Positions 1 through 8,165 of a stretch of DNA of 64,000 nt are shown one piece after another. A model generated the notes under the pieces. The model saw only the letters and a list, made by a program, of their open reading frames with translations. It did not search any database and was not told the DNA's origin. The stretch is taken from contig NZ_CP080525.1 in assembly GCF_024746815.1 (NCBI RefSeq), forward strand, positions 5,264,501 through 5,328,500, given 5' to 3'. The first letter of the stretch is position 1. Each line of letters starts with the position of its first letter. Source of the stretch: Mesorhizobium sp. AR07 (lineage in GTDB: Bacteria > Pseudomonadota > Alphaproteobacteria > Rhizobiales > Rhizobiaceae). The position numbers were made by a program, and so were the translations under genes.

Positions 1-554
1 ATCTGCTCGATCAGCAGCGGATCGTCGCGATCGACCATGTCTGACGCCCAGTTGCGGATTTCGAGCACGGCAAGCGCCATGCGGTTGCACTCGCGCCACT
101 CGGCGGTCGGGAACAGCGCCGGGTCGAACTGGCCGTAGACGAAGGGGTAGGACGACTTGATCCAGTTCTCGTGCTTGGCCGGCGGCGGCATGTCGCTGGC
201 GGCGATCTTGCGGCGTGCCTTCCAGTCGATCTCGTTGGCCTGGTCGGGCGCCTTCTGATGCGGCTTGGCTGGCGTCGCCAGCACATCGGGATTGACGAAA
301 TGGCCGCGCCGCTCGCGTGCCACCAGGAAACCCTGGTCGACGAGCTGCTGGAACGCCAGCACGACGGTTCCGCGCGCCACGCCGAGTTTTTCGGCCAGGA
401 TTCGGCACGAGGGAAGCGGCATCGAGGCGGCGATCTGGCGGTCGAGGATGGCTGCCACGATGGCTTGGCGGATCTGCGCCTGCAGGGTCTGGCCGGATTC
501 AGCTGAAATCCGGAACAGGCCGGACCATATCGCCGTGTCGTTTCGCTGTGGCAT
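1..554 (-). CDS. MocR/PdxR-type GntR-aminotransferase regulator (3' end beyond window)
   Basis: Read on the minus strand from an ATG at 554 with an AAGGAACA ribosome-binding site just upstream. The first ~75 residues look like a GntR winged helix (IAASMPLPSCRILAEKLGV, then RGTVVLAFQQLVDEG-like recognition helix). After a linker the text FVYGQFDPALFPTAEWREC is the beginning of an aminotransferase-fold domain, which is the layout of MocR/PdxR regulators that sense PLP-linked ligands. The reading frame is open to base 1, so the PLP-lysine part lies outside the window and the target cannot be named. The gene is divergent from pgi, sharing the 555-903 intergenic region. The family call is firm from domain order; its role is unknown. 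Confidence 0.8.
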   Translation of the reverse strand, partial: MPQRNDTAIWSGLFRISAESGQTLQAQIRQAIVAAILDRQIAASMPLPSCRILAEKLGVARGTVVLAFQQLVDQGFLVARERRGHFVNPDVLATPAKPHQKAPDQANEIDWKARRKIAASDMPPPAKHENWIKSSYPFVYGQFDPALFPTAEWRECNRMALAVLEIRNWASDMVDRDDPLLIEQ

Positions 555-707
555 GGAAGATGTTCCTTGATGGCCAGCTTTTTTCGCTTGGCTGGACCAG
601 TCGAATGTAACGGTGGCACAAGGGGTTGCGCCAATCAATTTTTCTGATCGTTGGGATTTATGCCAGTGATCCTTCGGCCGAAACCAGGCGTTGCGGCATC
701 CCCGGCG

Positions 708-802
708 TGACGCATCTGCGTCATCGCTGCGTGATGGGTCCGTTATTCATCGTGACGCAGCTGCGTCGTCGCCGCGTGACGATTTGCGTCATCGCTGCGT
801 AT
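708..802. repeat. Three tandem TGACG-type inverted repeats upstream of pgi (candidate operators)
   Basis: The 349-bp gap between the MocR-type gene and pgi carries three related units. Inverted repeats are TGACGCATCTGCGTCA (708-723), TGACGCAGCTGCGTCG (753-768) and TGACGATTTGCGTCA (777-791). Each is followed by TCRTCGCYGCGT, so the larger unit TGCGTCATCGCTGCGTGA recurs at 717, 762 and 785. Spacing is 45 and 24 bp. The arrangement suggests clustered regulator sites, possibly for the divergent MocR-type regulator or for control of pgi. No regulator is identified by the sequence alone. Confidence 0.6.
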
Positions 803-903
803 TGAACCGGATGAAATTCGGCTCAATAGTTTTGGCGCGACGACACGCGCCGGAAACATCCGGTCTGATATGGTGCGTCGAAAACGTCAGGAGTCCCCCG
901 CCA

Positions 904-2547
904 GTGGATCAGTCAGCTTTTCAAAAACAGCTTGCCGCCTTGCGCGATCATCGCACTGCTGCCCCAGCCAGCATGCGTCAGGCCTTCGCCGCCGATCCGC
1001 AGCGGTTCGAAAAATTCTCCGCCACCGACGGCGACCTGTTGCTCGACTGGTCGAAATGCGCCGTCGATGCGCTCACCATGGATTTGCTGGAGAGGCTGGC
1101 CAAGGCCGCCGATCTCGAAGGCCGCCGTGCGGCGATGTTCGCCGGCAAGAAGATCAACCTCACCGAGGACCGTGCGGTACTGCACACGGCGCTGCGCAAC
1201 CTGACCGGCAAGGGCGTCACCGTCGACGGCCAGGACGTCAAGGCGGACGTCATTGCCGTGCTCGACGCGATGGGCGCCTTTGCCGATGCCGTGCGCTCCG
1301 GCAAGGCGGCCGGCGCCACCGGCAAGAAGATCACCGACATCGTCAACATCGGCATCGGCGGTTCCGATCTCGGCCCGGCCATGGCGACGCTGGCGCTGGC
1401 GCCCTATCACGACGGGCCGCGCGCGCATTATGTCTCCAACATCGACGGCGCCCATATCCACGACACGCTGAAGGGCCTGTCGGCCGAGACCACGCTTTTC
1501 ATCGTCGCTTCCAAGACCTTCACCACCGTCGAGACGATGACCAATGCCGAAACGGCGCGCAAATGGGTGCAGAAAGCACTCGGCAAGGAAGCGGTCGGCA
1601 AGCATTTTGCCGCCGTCTCGACGGCGCTCGAACTGGTGGCGAAGTTCGGCATCGAATCGGATCGCGTCTTCGGCTTCTGGGACTGGGTCGGCGGCCGCTA
1701 TTCGGTCTGGGGTGCGATCGGCCTGCCGGTGATGATCGCGGTCGGCCCCCGGAATTTCCGCGCCTTCCTCGATGGCGCGCACGAGATGGACGAGCATTTC
1801 CGCACCACGCCCTTACAGAACAACCTGCCGGCGCTTTTGGGATTGGTCGGCTGGTGGCACCGTGTGATCTGCGGATACCCGGCGCGTGCCGTCATTCCTT
1901 ACGATCAGCGCCTGTCCAGGCTGCCGGCCTATCTGCAGCAGCTCGATATGGAATCGAACGGCAAGAGTGTCACTCTCGAGGGCACGGCGGTGACGACGCC
2001 GACCGGACCACTGGTCTGGGGCGAGCCCGGCACCAATGGCCAGCACGCCTTTTTCCAGCTGCTGCACCAGGGCACCGATTTCATCCCGGTCGAGTTCCTT
2101 GCCGCGGCCGTCGGTCACGAGCCGGAGCTCAAGCATCAGCATGATCTGCTGCTCGCCAACTGCCTGGCGCAGTCGGAAGCACTGATGAAGGGCCGCACGC
2201 TGGAGGAGGCGCGCGCCCAGATGCTGGCCAAGGGCATGAAGCCGGCCGAGGTCGACAAGATCGCGCCGCACCGCGTCTTCTCCGGCAACCGGCCCTCGGT
2301 GACCATCCTCTACCGCAAGCTCGACCCGCGCACCTTCGGCCGGCTGATCGCGCTCTACGAGCACCGCGTCTTCGTCGAGGGCACGCTGTTCAACATAAAC
2401 TCCTTCGACCAGTGGGGCGTCGAACTCGGCAAGGAACTGGCCACCGGCCTTTTGCCTGTCGTGGAGGGCAAGGAAAGTGCCGCCAAGCGGGATGCCTCGA
2501 CCGCGGGCCTGGTGGGATACATCCAGCATTTGCGTGGATCGGAGTGA
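904..2547 (+). CDS. pgi: Glucose-6-phosphate isomerase
   Basis: Interconverts glucose 6-phosphate and fructose 6-phosphate in the cytoplasm. The 547-residue product has the usual length of bacterial PGI. It shows the sugar-phosphate region VNIGIGGSDLGPAM near residue 146, signature GFWDWVGGRYSVWG near 256, VFSGNRPS near 457, and the C-terminal signature FDQWGVELGKEL near 500. I chose the GTG at 904, preceded by AGGAG about ten bases upstream; the frame stays open to 691 but that extension is repeat-derived and unlike PGI. The stop overlaps the start of the downstream HAD phosphatase gene, so the two are probably cotranscribed. Tandem inverted repeats lie 100-200 bp upstream. Confidence 0.96.
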   Translation: MDQSAFQKQLAALRDHRTAAPASMRQAFAADPQRFEKFSATDGDLLLDWSKCAVDALTMDLLERLAKAADLEGRRAAMFAGKKINLTEDRAVLHTALRNLTGKGVTVDGQDVKADVIAVLDAMGAFADAVRSGKAAGATGKKITDIVNIGIGGSDLGPAMATLALAPYHDGPRAHYVSNIDGAHIHDTLKGLSAETTLFIVASKTFTTVETMTNAETARKWVQKALGKEAVGKHFAAVSTALELVAKFGIESDRVFGFWDWVGGRYSVWGAIGLPVMIAVGPRNFRAFLDGAHEMDEHFRTTPLQNNLPALLGLVGWWHRVICGYPARAVIPYDQRLSRLPAYLQQLDMESNGKSVTLEGTAVTTPTGPLVWGEPGTNGQHAFFQLLHQGTDFIPVEFLAAAVGHEPELKHQHDLLLANCLAQSEALMKGRTLEEARAQMLAKGMKPAEVDKIAPHRVFSGNRPSVTILYRKLDPRTFGRLIALYEHRVFVEGTLFNINSFDQWGVELGKELATGLLPVVEGKESAAKRDASTAGLVGYIQHLRGSE

Positions 2548-3275
2548 GCGGTTTGGCAGACATCAAGGGAATATTGTTCGACAAGGATGGAACGCTTGTC
2601 GACTTCAACGCGACCTGGCTCGGCGTTGCCGACTTCATGGCCATGGATGCGTCCGAGGGCGATCGCTGGAAAGCCGACAGGCTGCTGGCCGCTGCCGGCT
2701 TCGATTCCGCCACCAAACGATTCAAGCCCGACTCCATCTTTGCCTCCGGCACCAATCTCGACGTCGTCGAATTGTGGTTCCCGCGGCTGTCCAACGAGGA
2801 CCAGATGCTTGCCGTCGCCCGCTTCAACGAGATCACCTCTGTGCAGGGCTCGAAGATGGCGGTGGCGCTGCCGGGCATCGTCGAGACCTTGTCTGCGCTG
2901 CACAGGAAATCCTACCGGCTTGGCGTCGCCACCAACGATTCGACCAGCGGCGCGGAAAAAACGCTGGTGACGCTTGGCGTCGCGCAGCTGTTCGACGCGG
3001 CCTATGGCTACGACGCGGTCGCCAATCCGAAGCCGGCGCCCGACACCATCTTGGCCTTCAGCGATCTCACCGGCCTGCCGCCGTCGGCGATCGCCATGGT
3101 CGGCGACAACCGCCATGATCTCGAAATGGCGCGGGCCGGCGGCTGCGGGCTGGCGGTCGGCGTGCTCTCCGGCACCGGCACCCGCGAATCGCTGGCCGGG
3201 ATCGCCGACGTCATCCTGGAGTCCGTCGCCGATCTGCCCGATTTTCTGTCGGCGCGGGTCAAGGAAACGATCTGA
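2544..3275 (+). CDS. HAD-family phosphatase, phosphoglycolate-phosphatase-like
   Basis: A 243-residue haloacid-dehalogenase hydrolase. The nucleophile motif FDKDGTL is near residue 13, motif II (VATNDS) near 128, the lysine motif NPKPAPDT near 161, and the Mg-binding motif MVGDNRHDLE near 185. This set matches Gph-like phosphatases acting on small phosphorylated metabolites; the actual substrate is not visible. The GTG at 2544 overlaps the pgi stop; an in-frame TTG at 2553 with GGAG eight bases upstream is an equally reasonable start. Coupling with pgi suggests a housekeeping or sugar-phosphate repair role, which is inference. Confidence 0.88.
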   Translation: MSGLADIKGILFDKDGTLVDFNATWLGVADFMAMDASEGDRWKADRLLAAAGFDSATKRFKPDSIFASGTNLDVVELWFPRLSNEDQMLAVARFNEITSVQGSKMAVALPGIVETLSALHRKSYRLGVATNDSTSGAEKTLVTLGVAQLFDAAYGYDAVANPKPAPDTILAFSDLTGLPPSAIAMVGDNRHDLEMARAGGCGLAVGVLSGTGTRESLAGIADVILESVADLPDFLSARVKETI

Positions 3276-3292
3276 GCTGGCTGACCAGAGTA

Positions 3293-3334
3293 TGGTCCCG
3301 AAAAGTGGATGCCGGTTTTCGGAAAAGATCATGC
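3293..3334. repeat. Short rhizobial-style palindromic intergenic repeat
   Basis: Between two convergent genes lies a hairpin of CCGAAAA (3298-3304) and TTTTCGG (3316-3322), followed by AAAAGATCATGC. This resembles a short palindromic element widespread between genes in Mesorhizobium and relatives (recalled, not searched). Related fragments ending in AAGATCATG occur near 13903 and 33232. It could act as a bidirectional transcription stop for the HAD gene and the methyltransferase gene that meet here. Confidence 0.5.
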
Positions 3335-3356
3335 TCGAACAAACAGCGACGCCTCA

Positions 3357-4076
3357 TCAGCCTTCGAGGCGAAAGACACCGCTTGGCGCCAGCGCGCTGT
3401 CTTTCGTCTGGCCGAAATCCGGCACCTTGTATTCGGCCACTAGGTGCAGCCGCTGGCGTGGCAGATAGGCGCGGCCGGGGTCGCCCACCAGCACCTCGAT
3501 ACCGGCGCCAAGGCAGCGCTCGAGGAAAGGCATGACGCGGTCGGCGACATCCTGTCCATAGAAGACATCGCCGGCAAGCACGAGGTCGACCGCGGGTGGC
3601 GAACCCCTGGTGATGTCGTATCCGATCACCGTGATGGCGACTTCGTTCGCCGCTGCATTGAGAGCGAGAGCGGCAACGCCGTTGCGATCGATCTCCGTGG
3701 CGATGACCTCGCGCGCGCCAGCCTTGGACGCGGCAATGCCGACAAGGCCGGAGCCGGCGCCGAGGTCGAGCACACGGCGACCCGCCACGGTTTGCGGACA
3801 GTCGAGTATATGGCGCGCCAGCACCGCGCCACCGGCCCAGGCATAGGCCCAGTAGGGCGGCTGCGGCTCAGGCTCATCGTCATCCGTGTCGTCGTCCGCG
3901 TCGAAGCCTTGCCCCGGATCGGTAAGCCGCCTCAGGCCGCTCGCCGGATGGGGCGTATAAAGCCGGATCTCGGGAAGCGAAGGCACCGGGGCGATGCGCA
4001 TGTTCGCCCTGATGAATTCTGTCGGGTCAGGACGGCAAGGTGCATCCATGGCGCCGTCGCCGTCGGCTGTCGTCAT
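3357..4076 (-). CDS. Class I SAM methyltransferase, ETF-beta-lysine-methyltransferase/NNT1-like
   Basis: A 239-residue SAM-dependent methyltransferase with motif I VLDLGAGSG at 102-110, the acidic motif ATEID near 126-130, and DVFYGQ at 170-175, typical of the protein-lysine methyltransferase group that includes ETF-beta methyltransferase (METTL20) and its Agrobacterium homologue. An acidic patch occupies residues 59-70. The ATG overlaps the stop of the fadD-like gene (ATGA), so it is translated from the same message. A modifier of electron-transfer flavoprotein next to a fatty-acid activation gene makes metabolic sense because acyl-CoA dehydrogenases pass electrons to ETF. The family is fairly sure, the target is inferred. 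Confidence 0.78.
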   Translation of the reverse strand: MTTADGDGAMDAPCRPDPTEFIRANMRIAPVPSLPEIRLYTPHPASGLRRLTDPGQGFDADDDTDDDEPEPQPPYWAYAWAGGAVLARHILDCPQTVAGRRVLDLGAGSGLVGIAASKAGAREVIATEIDRNGVAALALNAAANEVAITVIGYDITRGSPPAVDLVLAGDVFYGQDVADRVMPFLERCLGAGIEVLVGDPGRAYLPRQRLHLVAEYKVPDFGQTKDSALAPSGVFRLEG

Positions 4077-6067
4077 TCGCGCAGCGCTCGCCGCAGGATC
4101 TTGCCGACCGGCGTCTTCGGCAGCTCGGTCCTGAATTCGATGTATTTAGGCCGCTTGTAGCCGGTCAGGTTCTCGCGGCAATAGGCGATGAGCGCCTCGG
4201 CGGTCAGCGCCGGATCCTTCTTGACGACGAACAGCTTCGGCACTTCGCCCGAATGCTCGTCCGGCACGCCGATCGCCGCCACTTCGAGCACGCCCGGATG
4301 CATCGCCACGACTTCCTCGAGTTCGTTGGGATAGACGTTGAAGCCCGAGACCAGGATCATGTCCTTCTTGCGGTCGACGATCTTGGTGTAGCCGCGCTCG
4401 TCCATGAAGCCCATGTCGCCGGATTTGAAGTAACCGTCCTTGGTCATCACCTTGGCGGTCTCGTCCGGCCGGTTCCAGTAGCCCGCCATCACCTGCGGCC
4501 CCCTGATGCAGATTTCGCCGACCTCGCCGAGCGGCAGATTGTTGCCGTCGTCGTCGCGGATGGCGATCTCGGTCGAGGGCAGCGGCAGGCCGATCGTGCC
4601 GGTGAAGTCGCCGGCGCTGAATTTGTTGGCGGTGGCCACCGGCGAGGTTTCCGACAGCCCGTAGCCTTCGGTCACCGGACAGCCGGTCAGCGCCTTCCAG
4701 CGTTCGGCGACGCCCTTCTGCACCGCCATGCCGCCGCCCAGCGTCAGCACCAGCGGCTTGAAGTCGAGCTTGCGGAAATCCTCATTGTTGAGCAGCGCGT
4801 TGAACAGCGTGTTGAGGCCCGGAAAGATATGGACCGGATATTTTGCGAGTTCCTTGACGAAGCCGGGAATGTCGCGCGGGTTGGGAATGAGCACGTTGCG
4901 CGCACCTTGTTGCATGCCCATCAGTGCGTTCACCGTCAGCGCGAAGATATGATAGAGCGGCAAGGCGCAGATGAAGTTTGGGTGCGCCGGTTTCGGCTTG
5001 ATCGTATAGGCGTCTTCCATCCACTGCGCATTCTGCACGACATTGGCCAGCACGTTGCTGTGCAGCAGCGTTGCACCCTTCGAGACGCCCGTGGTGCCGC
5101 CCGTATATTGCAGGAAGGCAACATCGTTGGCTGCCACTTTGGCTGGCTTGAAGCTCAGGCCGGCGCCAGCCTTCAAGGCCGCGTTGAACTTGACATGGCC
5201 GGGCAGCGACCATGCCGGCACCATCTTCTTCACCCGGCGCACGACGAAATTGACGATTGTACCTTTTAGCCCGCCAAGCATGTCGCCCATCGCCGCGACC
5301 ACGACATGCTTGACTGCCGTCCTGGCGATCACGGCCTGCAAGGTGTTGGCGAAGTTCTCCAGGATGACGATGGCTTGTGCGCCGGAATCCTTGAGCTGGT
5401 GCTCCAGTTCGCGCGGCGTGTAGAGCGGATTGATGTTGACCACGGCATAGCCGGCACGAAGCACGGCCATCATCGCCACCGGATACTGCAGCACGTTGGG
5501 CATCATCAGCGCAACGCGCGCGCCCTTTTGCAGTCCCTTCGATTGCAGATAGGCGCCGAAGGCCGCCGACAGCCGCTCGACGTCGGCATAGCTGATGGAC
5601 TTGTCCATGCAGGTGAAGGCGGGCTGGGCGGAAAATTGCTTGCAGGCAGCGACCAGGAAATCGCCGATCGAGCTGTAGGGCAAGGCACCGATTTCAGCCG
5701 GCACGTTCTTCGGATAGCTCTTCAGCCAGGGCTTTTCCGGCAGGCCGGCGGCAAGTGCTGTCAGCGCTTTCGGCAATCGCTTGGCCGGGTCCGGCTTCGC
5801 TGCCGGTGGGGCCTTGGCCGCTGCAGCCCTCGCCGCCGGCTTCGCGGCGGTGGGCTTTGGTGCGGACGCCGTCTTTCCGACAGCAAGCTTGGCCGGGGCC
5901 TTGGCAGCCGGTTTTGTGCTTGCCTTCACGGCTGCGGTGGCTGTCTTCGGCTTGGTCGCGGCGGCTTTGGCAGCCGGCGCTTTCGGCTCGGCCGTGCCGG
6001 CGGCTGCTTTGGGAGCCGCCCTGGCTCCGGCTTTCACCGGCGCATTCGTCTTTGATGCTTTTGCCAC
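4073..6067 (-). CDS. fadD: Long-chain fatty-acid-CoA ligase with Ala/Lys/Pro-rich N-terminal tail
   Basis: Activates fatty acids to acyl-CoA via an acyl-adenylate. The ATP-binding motif YTGGTTGVSKG is near residue 320, the hinge region DRKKDMILVSGFNVYP near 562, and the catalytic lysine motif TPVGKILRR near 655. GTG at 6067 is chosen because GGGAGGAA lies directly upstream; the frame continues only to a TTG at 6085 without a site. Residues 1 to about 100 are almost entirely Ala, Lys and Pro, resembling a histone H1 tail, ahead of the normal enzyme domain that starts near residue 110. That makes the protein about 100 residues longer than ordinary FadD. It is cotranscribed with the ETF-methyltransferase-like gene. 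Chain-length preference is unknown. Confidence 0.9.
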   Translation of the reverse strand: MAKASKTNAPVKAGARAAPKAAAGTAEPKAPAAKAAATKPKTATAAVKASTKPAAKAPAKLAVGKTASAPKPTAAKPAARAAAAKAPPAAKPDPAKRLPKALTALAAGLPEKPWLKSYPKNVPAEIGALPYSSIGDFLVAACKQFSAQPAFTCMDKSISYADVERLSAAFGAYLQSKGLQKGARVALMMPNVLQYPVAMMAVLRAGYAVVNINPLYTPRELEHQLKDSGAQAIVILENFANTLQAVIARTAVKHVVVAAMGDMLGGLKGTIVNFVVRRVKKMVPAWSLPGHVKFNAALKAGAGLSFKPAKVAANDVAFLQYTGGTTGVSKGATLLHSNVLANVVQNAQWMEDAYTIKPKPAHPNFICALPLYHIFALTVNALMGMQQGARNVLIPNPRDIPGFVKELAKYPVHIFPGLNTLFNALLNNEDFRKLDFKPLVLTLGGGMAVQKGVAERWKALTGCPVTEGYGLSETSPVATANKFSAGDFTGTIGLPLPSTEIAIRDDDGNNLPLGEVGEICIRGPQVMAGYWNRPDETAKVMTKDGYFKSGDMGFMDERGYTKIVDRKKDMILVSGFNVYPNELEEVVAMHPGVLEVAAIGVPDEHSGEVPKLFVVKKDPALTAEALIAYCRENLTGYKRPKYIEFRTELPKTPVGKILRRALRE

Positions 6068-6203
6068 CCGTTCCTCCCTCGACAATTCTTGTTCGTCCGC
6101 GCCGCGCCCGCCTCCAGATGACAGAGACGTCCTCCGCTACAGCCGATATGTGATCTATGTATGGCCTCTATCGGCGGCGGTGCAAGTCTTGCCCTTGCGG
6201 CAA

Positions 6204-6243
6204 GGCGGCGAAAGATTTGCCGTCGAAAATCTTTCCCGCCGCC
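6204..6243. other. Hairpin in the 454-bp divergent fadD/dppA promoter region
   Basis: The gene-free stretch 6068-6521 separates divergent fadD and dppA. Its most visible structure is an inverted repeat in which GGCGGCGAAAGATTT (6204-6218) pairs with AAATCTTTCCCGCCGCC (6227-6243), with a small asymmetry in the stem. Runs of T and A follow at about 6372-6412. It could be a leader structure or a regulator site. I see no riboswitch-like conserved core and no further gene in the stretch. Confidence 0.4.
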
Positions 6244-6521
6244 GACACCGCGGACAGGTGTCCTACCGCATCCTCGGCGGGGCGACGGCCGGCGTGTCAG
6301 AGCTGTCGCCAGATCGGCGATCAATAAAAAAATGCGGTCGTTAACAATCCCGTGAATGGAAAGAACTGCTAATTTTTTCTGCCATTTAGCAAAATATCGG
6401 ATTTTTTTCCTGCTTCCCGAGGGGTAAGCAAACGGGGTGTTCCAAAGCCGGAAAAACGGTGCTTATATGCGCGCTTCGCGAGCCTGATAGAGGGGCTTGG
6501 AAGAACATCAGGGAGTGCTCA

Positions 6522-8114
6522 ATGAAGAAGAAACTGACTTTTGCAGCCGCGTTGCTGGCTGCAAGCGTCCTGGGCGGCGTGGCCAATGCGAAAACTCTGG
6601 TCTACTGCGCGGAAGCTTCGCCGGAGGGTTTTGATCCGGCGCCGTATACCGCCGGCCAGACGTTCGACGCGTCCTCGCGTACCGTCTTCAACCGCCTTGT
6701 CGAATTCGATCACGGCAAGACAACGATCTCGCCGGGCCTGGCTGAAAGCTGGACGATTTCCGACGATGGCAAAGAGTATGTCTTCAAGCTGCGCAAGGGC
6801 GTCAAGTTCGCCGCCACCGACTATTTCACCCCGACGCGCGACTTCAACGCCGACGACGTGGTGTTCTCGTTCCAGCGTCAGGTCGACAAGAGCGGCCCCT
6901 GGTTCCAGTACATTCCGGGCATTGCCTACCAGTATTACAATGACCAGTTCGGCGACAACATCACCAAGGTCGAGAAGGTCGATGACCTGACGGTGAAGTT
7001 CACGCTCAAGGAGCCGGCAATCACCTTCATTCCGACGCTCGGCATGGACTTCGCCTCGGTCGTCTCCAAGGAATATGCCGACAAGCTGCAGGCCGACAAG
7101 ACGCCTGAACTCTTCAACCAGAAGCCGATCGGCACCGGCCCGTTCATCTTCGTCGACTATCAGACCGACGCCGCCATCCGCTACAAGGCCAACCCGGACT
7201 ATTGGGGCGGCAAGCAGAAGATCGACGATCTGGTCTTCGCCATCACCACCGATCCGGCGGTTCGTGCACAGAAGCTGAAGGCCGGCGAGTGCAACATCAT
7301 GTCGTACCCGGCACCGGCCGACATTGCCGGCCTGCAGGCTGAAGCGAGCCTGAAGGTCGAGGAACAGGAAGGCCTCAATGTCGGCGCGCTGATGTACAAC
7401 ACACAGCAGAAGCCGTTCGACGACGTGCGCGTCCGCAAGGCGCTCAACATGGCCATCAACAAGAAGGCCATCATCGATGCCGTCTTCCAGGGTGCCGGCC
7501 AGGTGGCGGTCAACCCGATCCCGCCGACGATGTGGTCGTACAACAAGGAAGTGAAGGACGATCCGTACGATCCCGATGCGTCCAAGAAGCTGCTCGCGGA
7601 GGCTGGCGTCAAGGACCTCAAGATGAACGTCTGGGCCATGCCGGTATCGCGTCCGTACATGCCGAACGCGCGCCGCACCGCCGAGCTGATCCAGGCTGAC
7701 TTCGCCAAGGTCGGTGTCACCGTCAACATCGTCAGCTACGATTGGGGCGAATACCTCAAGCGCGCTTCCGCGGTCGATCACGATGGCGCCGTCATCGTCG
7801 GCTGGACCGGCGACAATGGCGATCCGGACAACTTCCTCGGCGTGCTGTTGAGCTGCGCTTCCGTCGGTTCGAACAACCGTGCGGAATGGTGCAACAAGGA
7901 CTTCGATGCGCTGATCAACAAGGCCAAGACCGTTTCGGATCAGGCCGAGCGCACCAAGCTCTATGAACAGGCACAGGTCATCTTCAAGGAACAGGCACCC
8001 TGGGCGACGCTCGCTCACTCCAAGGTGTTCATGCCGATGCAGAAGACCGTCTCCGGCTTTGCGATGGATCCGCTCGGGATCCATCGCTTCGACGGCGTCG
8101 ATATCGCCGAATAA
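6522..8114 (+). CDS. dppA: Dipeptide/oligopeptide ABC transporter, periplasmic binding protein
   Basis: A 530-residue family-5 solute-binding protein. The N-terminus MKKKLTFAAALLAASVLGG followed by VANA is a classical Sec signal, cleaved before KTLVYCAEASPEGFDP. The mature part has the SBP_bac_5 features EGFDPAPYTAGQTFDASS and the NPDYWGG-type segment (KANPDYWGGKQ). ATG at 6522 has AGGGAG upstream. It heads a five-gene operon with two permeases and two ATPases and is separated from dppB by a strong hairpin. Family-5 proteins bind dipeptides, oligopeptides, heme or nickel; the close DppA resemblance favours dipeptides, but the ligand is not proven by sequence. Confidence 0.9.
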   Translation: MKKKLTFAAALLAASVLGGVANAKTLVYCAEASPEGFDPAPYTAGQTFDASSRTVFNRLVEFDHGKTTISPGLAESWTISDDGKEYVFKLRKGVKFAATDYFTPTRDFNADDVVFSFQRQVDKSGPWFQYIPGIAYQYYNDQFGDNITKVEKVDDLTVKFTLKEPAITFIPTLGMDFASVVSKEYADKLQADKTPELFNQKPIGTGPFIFVDYQTDAAIRYKANPDYWGGKQKIDDLVFAITTDPAVRAQKLKAGECNIMSYPAPADIAGLQAEASLKVEEQEGLNVGALMYNTQQKPFDDVRVRKALNMAINKKAIIDAVFQGAGQVAVNPIPPTMWSYNKEVKDDPYDPDASKKLLAEAGVKDLKMNVWAMPVSRPYMPNARRTAELIQADFAKVGVTVNIVSYDWGEYLKRASAVDHDGAVIVGWTGDNGDPDNFLGVLLSCASVGSNNRAEWCNKDFDALINKAKTVSDQAERTKLYEQAQVIFKEQAPWATLAHSKVFMPMQKTVSGFAMDPLGIHRFDGVDIAE

Positions 8115-8126
8115 GGTTCGCGAAAC

Positions 8127-8154
8127 GGGGGCGTCACCGCATGGTGACGCCCCC
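8127..8154 (+). terminator. Strong hairpin between dppA and dppB (processing/attenuation type)
   Basis: A perfect 12-bp stem, GGGGGCGTCACC (8127-8138) and GGTGACGCCCCC (8143-8154), closes on a four-base loop GCAT. There is no T-run behind it, so it is unlikely to stop all transcription. Such stems after binding-protein genes usually protect the 3' end of the binding-protein message and lower expression of the permease genes, which would give excess DppA over the membrane complex. Confidence 0.75.
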
Positions 8155-8165
8155 ACTCGCCCGCC

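Noticed and set aside
691..903. In-frame extension of pgi giving a 618-residue protein
   Set aside because: The extra 71 residues are made from the promoter repeats, unlike any PGI, and a good ribosome-binding site precedes the GTG at 904.
6068..6521. Riboswitch upstream of dppA
   Set aside because: Only a simple hairpin is evident; I could not match any conserved riboswitch core by eye.
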